Source of the DNA: Pseudomonadota bacterium | GTDB lineage: Bacteria > Pseudomonadota > Gammaproteobacteria > JAKAQQ01 | Reading direction: 5' to 3' | Length of the DNA: 35,011 nucleotides | Assembly: GCA_021798795.1 (NCBI GenBank) | Contig: JAJZBR010000015.1 | Coordinates: 1-35,011 of the forward strand | Shown: piece by piece, positions 30,457-35,011 of the stretch | Numbering within the stretch: position 1 is the stretch's first letter | How the letters are laid out: each line of letters starts with the position of its first letter | Position numbers and translations under genes: made by a program | The notes under the pieces: model-generated | Databases searched by the model: none | Told to the model about the DNA's origin: nothing | Seen by the model: only the letters and a program-made list of their open reading frames with translations

Positions 30457-32058
30457 TCAACCTGCCTGATCGGGGGCCCAGATGGTCGGGTCATGCATCG
30501 CCCATGCAGGGAATTCCTTGTTTTCGAGAAAATGCAGCATATACAGCGTCGCAAGTTTTGCGTAGCGTTCCTTGTATTTGGCAAGGTTGTAGAGGAGCGC
30601 CACACTCTCGACATCTGCCAGGCGTATCAATGTGGCTTTACCGTACCAGGCACCGGCATCGTCTGCTTCGGCAAGGAGCTGTTTTATGCACACTTCAGCC
30701 ATTTTATAGGCCGTCTGGGCCTCCGGGGTGCCAGCTTCGTCCAAGGACACTCTAAGGTGTTCGAGAAGGGGTTCATGCGCTTTTTTCTTCTGGATTGCCT
30801 CAATCAGTTCAAGCGCCTGAATGTTGCTCGTCCCTTCCCAGATGGGTGTGATCAAAGCCTCCCGGTGCCAGCGAGCGATCGCATATTCCTCAAGAAATCC
30901 AAGTCCTCCGAAAAGTTCCATGGCCAAAGCGGTGATTCGACCGGCATGTTCAGCCGTGCGGTTTTTTGCGAGGTGGGTCAGAAGCCGTGCATAGTGGTAA
31001 CGAATGGAATAGGGAGGAGTCTCGTGCCAGGCTCGATCAAACAGATCAACCGCCTGGAAAGCAAGTGCCAGCCCACCCGCCTGGCGCACCGCAAGTTCCG
31101 TGAGGTCACGTCTGACGAGTGGATGATCCTCAAGGCGGTGACCAAAAGCCTGACGCCTACGGACACGCTCGCGCGTTTCGATGATGGCTTTCTGACTAAT
31201 TCCCATACTGGCCACAGCATTCGCGATCCGTGAAACTGTAAGTGTTTCAAGTGTGTAATAAATACCACTTTCTGCCCGGCCGATCAGGAATGCTTCACTG
31301 CCTTCCAGTTCCACCTCGCCGGAAGGCACTGCCCGGGTGGCGGATTTAGACTTCAGGCGTCGGACCGTAAAGTTAAGATTGCCCTGTCTGTCAAGCCGGG
31401 GCACGAGATAGAGTGCAAGCCCCTTGGGTCCAGTCGGCGCGCCGTCCGGACGAGCTGTCGCGATCGCATAATCCGCAAGCCCGGCTCCGCTCGCAAAATA
31501 TTTATCTCCACCATAGATATGCCAGCCATCCGGGCCGTGAACTGCACGTGCGCGATTTGCACCCAGATCGTTTCCCCCCTGGTTCTCTGTCATCCATGTT
31601 GCACCAAATAACTCGCCCGAAAGAAGACCTTGAATGACTGAATGATGTTCCGGTGCGTATTTGTGCAGGGCATAGACTGTCTGGCCGGTGATCGTGAGGA
31701 TACAGTACAGTCCAGGGTCTGCGAGTAGGTAACCCAGTGCAAAATGGTGATGCCAGCTGCCCCCTTCGTAGGGAGGGCGCAAAATCGAGGTGAGCCGCTT
31801 TAACAGGGGTGTTTCGATGGGTGACAGGCGGATGCGATCTATCCGTCGACCGTCGAGATCATGGTTAACAAGGACGGGGGGTGCGTCATGGTCAATGTGG
31901 TATCCCGCTTCATATAGCTCATGTCCCGCAAACTCCCCAAACTGGCTGAGCTCATAACGACGCTCCGGATAGTCAGACCAATAAAGCTGGAGAAGGTATG
32001 GAAGGTCGGGGTCAAGCTCGAAATGATTCTGCCCGTATGCGTACGAAATTCGATTCAT
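30457..32058 (-). CDS. Acyl-CoA dehydrogenase family protein, AidB-like
   Basis: 533 aa; ATWMTENQGGNDLGANRARA, GDKYFASGAGLADYAIATARPDG, ELFGGLGFLEEYAIARWHREALITPIWEGTSNIQALELIEAI. Confidence 0.88.
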   Translation of the reverse strand: MNRISYAYGQNHFELDPDLPYLLQLYWSDYPERRYELSQFGEFAGHELYEAGYHIDHDAPPVLVNHDLDGRRIDRIRLSPIETPLLKRLTSILRPPYEGGSWHHHFALGYLLADPGLYCILTITGQTVYALHKYAPEHHSVIQGLLSGELFGATWMTENQGGNDLGANRARAVHGPDGWHIYGGDKYFASGAGLADYAIATARPDGAPTGPKGLALYLVPRLDRQGNLNFTVRRLKSKSATRAVPSGEVELEGSEAFLIGRAESGIYYTLETLTVSRIANAVASMGISQKAIIETRERVRRRQAFGHRLEDHPLVRRDLTELAVRQAGGLALAFQAVDLFDRAWHETPPYSIRYHYARLLTHLAKNRTAEHAGRITALAMELFGGLGFLEEYAIARWHREALITPIWEGTSNIQALELIEAIQKKKAHEPLLEHLRVSLDEAGTPEAQTAYKMAEVCIKQLLAEADDAGAWYGKATLIRLADVESVALLYNLAKYKERYAKLATLYMLHFLENKEFPAWAMHDPTIWAPDQAG

Positions 32059-32237
32059 GGGTTTCCCCAGATCGGCTACCTTCGTTCAGGATAAACCAAA
32101 AAGGTGAGCTATCGCGCTACACAGAGTTCAGAGCTTCCTCTGTTCAAAATAGGTCGGAGTCATGGCATAATTCAGAATAAATCGTCAGAGGCCCAGATTG
32201 TCCGACTGAAGCCCTGATATCGGGTATTCCAGATTAC

Positions 32238-33551
32238 ATGATAGACGTCAAGCTTCTCCGAACCGATCTCCCTGCCGTAGTTTCCAACCTGGAACGGCGT
32301 GGATTTTCTCTTGACACCGAGTGGTATACCCAGCAGGAAAATACTCGCAAGGTACTCCAGATCAAACTCGAAGATCTGCGACGACAAAGGAATGAGGGAT
32401 CAAAAAAAGTCGGACAAATAAAATCCCAAGGCGCGAGCCCAACCGATCTTTCGATTCATCTGGATCACCTTGCTCAAATCGATCAGAATCTTGAGATAAC
32501 CCAGAAAACTTTTCGGACGCTCGAGGAAGCGCTGGACGCCTTTTATTTGACCGTGCCGAACTTAATTGATGCCGATGTACCAGATGGTATGGATAGCAGC
32601 CAGAATCGGGAACTCCGCCGTGTGGGGACTCTCCCCCACTACCCATTTACGGTCCGTGATCACGTTGCAATCGGAGAGAAACTGGGCGGTATGAGTTTTT
32701 CCGAGGCCAGCCGGATCGTCGGAACCCGATTCGTTGTATTAAAAGGCTTTCTGGCTCAGTTACAGCGCGCACTCATTAATTTCATGCTGGATATCCATGT
32801 CCAAGAACACGGATATGAGGAAGTTTATGTTCCGCACCTCGTCAATCGCGACAGTCTTATTGGAACCGGTCAGCTTCCTAAATTCGAATCAGAGCTTTTC
32901 AAAATTGCAAAAAGCGCGGACTGGTATCTGATTCCCACAGCAGAAGTCCCGGTTACTAATCTTGCCCGTGATCGTATTTTTTCCCGAGATGAATTACCCT
33001 GCCAATGGGTAGCGCACACACCCTGTTATCGGTCCGAGGCAGGCTCCTATGGCAAGGATCTCAAAGGGATGATCCGGCAGCATCAGTTTGAGAAGGTCGA
33101 GCTCGTATGTGTGACAACGCCTGATCGTTCAAATGACATGCTCGAACGTCTGACGGCTCATGCTGAGGCGATACTCGCGAAACTCGAATTACCTTACCGA
33201 ATCATGTTGCTCTGTGCCGGCGACACCGGATTTGGCTCAGCCAAAACCTATGATCTTGAGGTCTGGTTGCCCGGTCAAAACGATTATCGCGAAATTTCAT
33301 CCTGCAGCAATTTTCGAGAGTTTCAGGCACGGCGCATGCATGCGCGCTGGCGCAAGGGCCCGAAAGACAAGCCTGAATGGGTTCATACGCTCAACGGCTC
33401 AGCACTTGCGGTTGGGCGGACCTTGATTGCATTACTCGAGAACCGTCAGGATGAAGGCGGGAAGATCAGTATTCCAGAGGCACTCCGGCCTTATTTGGGC
33501 GGGATATCACACCTTCCCGAAGAATTGATTCGGCCTAATCAGGTGATCTGA
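32238..33551 (+). CDS. serS: Serine--tRNA ligase
   Basis: 437 aa; MIDVKLLRTDLPAVVSNLERRG, LIPTAEVPVTNLARDRIF, TPCYRSEAGSYGKDLKGMIRQHQFEKVELV, EISSCSNFREFQARRM. Confidence 0.98.
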   Translation: MIDVKLLRTDLPAVVSNLERRGFSLDTEWYTQQENTRKVLQIKLEDLRRQRNEGSKKVGQIKSQGASPTDLSIHLDHLAQIDQNLEITQKTFRTLEEALDAFYLTVPNLIDADVPDGMDSSQNRELRRVGTLPHYPFTVRDHVAIGEKLGGMSFSEASRIVGTRFVVLKGFLAQLQRALINFMLDIHVQEHGYEEVYVPHLVNRDSLIGTGQLPKFESELFKIAKSADWYLIPTAEVPVTNLARDRIFSRDELPCQWVAHTPCYRSEAGSYGKDLKGMIRQHQFEKVELVCVTTPDRSNDMLERLTAHAEAILAKLELPYRIMLLCAGDTGFGSAKTYDLEVWLPGQNDYREISSCSNFREFQARRMHARWRKGPKDKPEWVHTLNGSALAVGRTLIALLENRQDEGGKISIPEALRPYLGGISHLPEELIRPNQVI

Positions 33552-33553
33552 AA

Positions 33554-34741
33554 TTGAACCGGCCTGCCGCTGTTCGCAAAGCGTTAGGCTTTGTTGTCAT
33601 CCTCGGCATCGTGAGTTTGTTTGCGGATGCCAACTATGAGGGCGGCCGAAGTATTGCAGGCCCTTATCTTTTTATTCTTGGTTTGACACCTGTGCTGCTG
33701 GGATTCATGAGTGGGGCGATCGATTTATTCCAATATTTCGGGCGTTACGCAGCTGGTTTGTGGGTGGATCGAAACGGGCATGCCTGGTTCATTCTGGTTC
33801 TCGGGTATGTACTCAATCTTTTTGCTTTGCCAGCTCTCATGTTCACGCATGAGCTGGTTGGTGCGCTCGGTTTGCTTTTTCTGGAACGGCTGGGACGGGG
33901 AATACGCAATCCTGTTAAAAACAGTCTTCTTGCTCACGCTGGAGATGCACTTGGGCACGGACGGGCTTTCGGTCTCTACGAAATCCTGGACCAGGCCGGC
34001 GCCGTCCTGGGGCCACTTTTTGTAGGCTTCTGGCTGCTTCGGCACTCATTTCGCATGGCATTCGCGACGCTCCTGATCCCAGCTCTTATCGCCATGGTTG
34101 GGCTTGGGATCGCATACCGATTCCGCTCCCGGCCTGCTACGGGAAAGCAGGGTTCCGTAGAGCCTGAAAAAGTCCCGAGCAGTGTCGACCAAGAACGGAT
34201 CAGGCAGTTTATGATTTGGGTGGCACTAGGTGCTGCAGCACCAGGGACATATATATTTATCGGCTATGTGCTGATGGCGCACAATCATTGGACGCCACCA
34301 GATGTAGCAGGAGCTTTCGCCTTGGCTATGGCTACGGACGGAGTCGGAGGATACTGTCTGGGTATGCTCTACGACCGGTTGGGTTTCCTGACAGTCTATA
34401 TCTTCCCTGCAGTGCTGGGATTATCCATCGCGTTTATTTTTTGGGGTCATACCTGGCTTGTTTGGGCTGGTATCGGGCTTTGGGGAATCCAGCTTGGGTT
34501 TACAGAGGCCATCATTCCTGCGATGTTCGGGCATATCATTCCACGCGCATCGCGCGCCCGTCTGTTCGGGATCCTCGGGTTACTATCCGGTATTTCAGGC
34601 CTGCTTGGTGTGGGAGTGATGGGGGTTCTTTATGCAATCCACCCAGCCTGGACCCCGGTATGGACTCTGATAATGGCTGTTGCTGCAATTTATTTCATAT
34701 CGCATCATGGATGGGTAGAGCACAAGGTACGAACAGGCTGA
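33554..34741 (+). CDS. MFS transporter, TTG start
   Basis: 395-aa polytopic protein; FLERLGRGIRNPVKNSLLAHAG resembles the MFS loop 2-3 motif. Follows serS by 2 nt. Confidence 0.85.
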   Translation: MNRPAAVRKALGFVVILGIVSLFADANYEGGRSIAGPYLFILGLTPVLLGFMSGAIDLFQYFGRYAAGLWVDRNGHAWFILVLGYVLNLFALPALMFTHELVGALGLLFLERLGRGIRNPVKNSLLAHAGDALGHGRAFGLYEILDQAGAVLGPLFVGFWLLRHSFRMAFATLLIPALIAMVGLGIAYRFRSRPATGKQGSVEPEKVPSSVDQERIRQFMIWVALGAAAPGTYIFIGYVLMAHNHWTPPDVAGAFALAMATDGVGGYCLGMLYDRLGFLTVYIFPAVLGLSIAFIFWGHTWLVWAGIGLWGIQLGFTEAIIPAMFGHIIPRASRARLFGILGLLSGISGLLGVGVMGVLYAIHPAWTPVWTLIMAVAAIYFISHHGWVEHKVRTG

Positions 34742-34775
34742 GGAGTGTAGGGGAGAGTTCGTAAAAAACGACTGC

Positions 34776-34797
34776 GAAGCCGGCGCTTCTTTATTAT
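34776..34797 (+). terminator. Weak candidate rho-independent terminator
   Basis: GAAGC-CGGC-GCTTC hairpin followed by TTTATTAT, 35 nt after the MFS stop codon. Short stem, imperfect T tract. Confidence 0.4.
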
Positions 34798-34884
34798 CTG
34801 GATCAGGGAGGTTGTGAGGCGAGCGAGAGACCACGTCTAAATTTGTTTGAGTGATATAAAAATTGGCGTCTTGAAGGTACTGGC

Positions 34885-34974
34885 TGGCGGAGAGGGTGGG
34901 ATTCGAACCCACGAGGAGCTTGCACTCCTGCTGGTTTTCAAGACCAGTGCAATCAACCACTCTGCCACCTCTCC
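34885..34974 (-). tRNA. tRNA-Ser(TGA)
   Basis: Minus strand GGAGAGG...CCTCTCC acceptor stem, anticodon loop CTTGAAA (TGA), long variable arm, T-arm GGTTCGAATCC, encoded CCA. Confidence 0.96.
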
Positions 34975-35011
34975 TGAGAGCGTGTCAGGATTGTACTGGA
35001 TCTTGAGAAAA

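Noticed and set aside
30340-31233. 297-aa + strand ORF in the track
   Set aside because: Mostly antisense to the AidB-like acyl-CoA dehydrogenase, with no recognisable protein features. Likely a spurious open frame.
1-35011. CRISPR arrays, toxin-antitoxin pairs, retrons, prophage or phage-defence modules
   Set aside because: No regularly spaced repeats, reverse transcriptase, nuclease/effector or phage structural genes were seen among the ORFs.

Overview
The window looks like a chromosomal segment of a gammaproteobacterium-like organism and is mostly recognisable housekeeping DNA. On the + strand it starts with gyrA-serC-hisC-cmk-rpsA-ihfB-lapA-lapB-galU and tRNA-Asn(GTT). Next come a duplicated DoxX-like membrane protein, a secreted LVIVD/beta-propeller-like protein, and a ~1 kb low-coding region with a decayed minus-strand transposase fragment. 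A glycogen/alpha-glucan cluster follows (GH57, malQ, glgB), then manC, a GT9 heptosyltransferase-like gene, a convergent GT2 gene and two small uncharacterised membrane proteins. On the minus strand lies a complete SUF Fe-S assembly operon (Rrf2 regulator-sufB-C-D-S-U-T-Rieske) with a recognisable IscR-type palindrome in front of the regulator, preceded by an AidB-like acyl-CoA dehydrogenase. The window ends with serS, an MFS transporter and tRNA-Ser(TGA). I found no CRISPR array, prophage or convincing novel system. The best leads are the IscR-type operator, the absence of pheA/tyrA/aroA from an otherwise canonical supraoperon, a structured rpsA leader, a 20-bp palindrome in a divergent intergenic region, and the DoxX-like/propeller pair.
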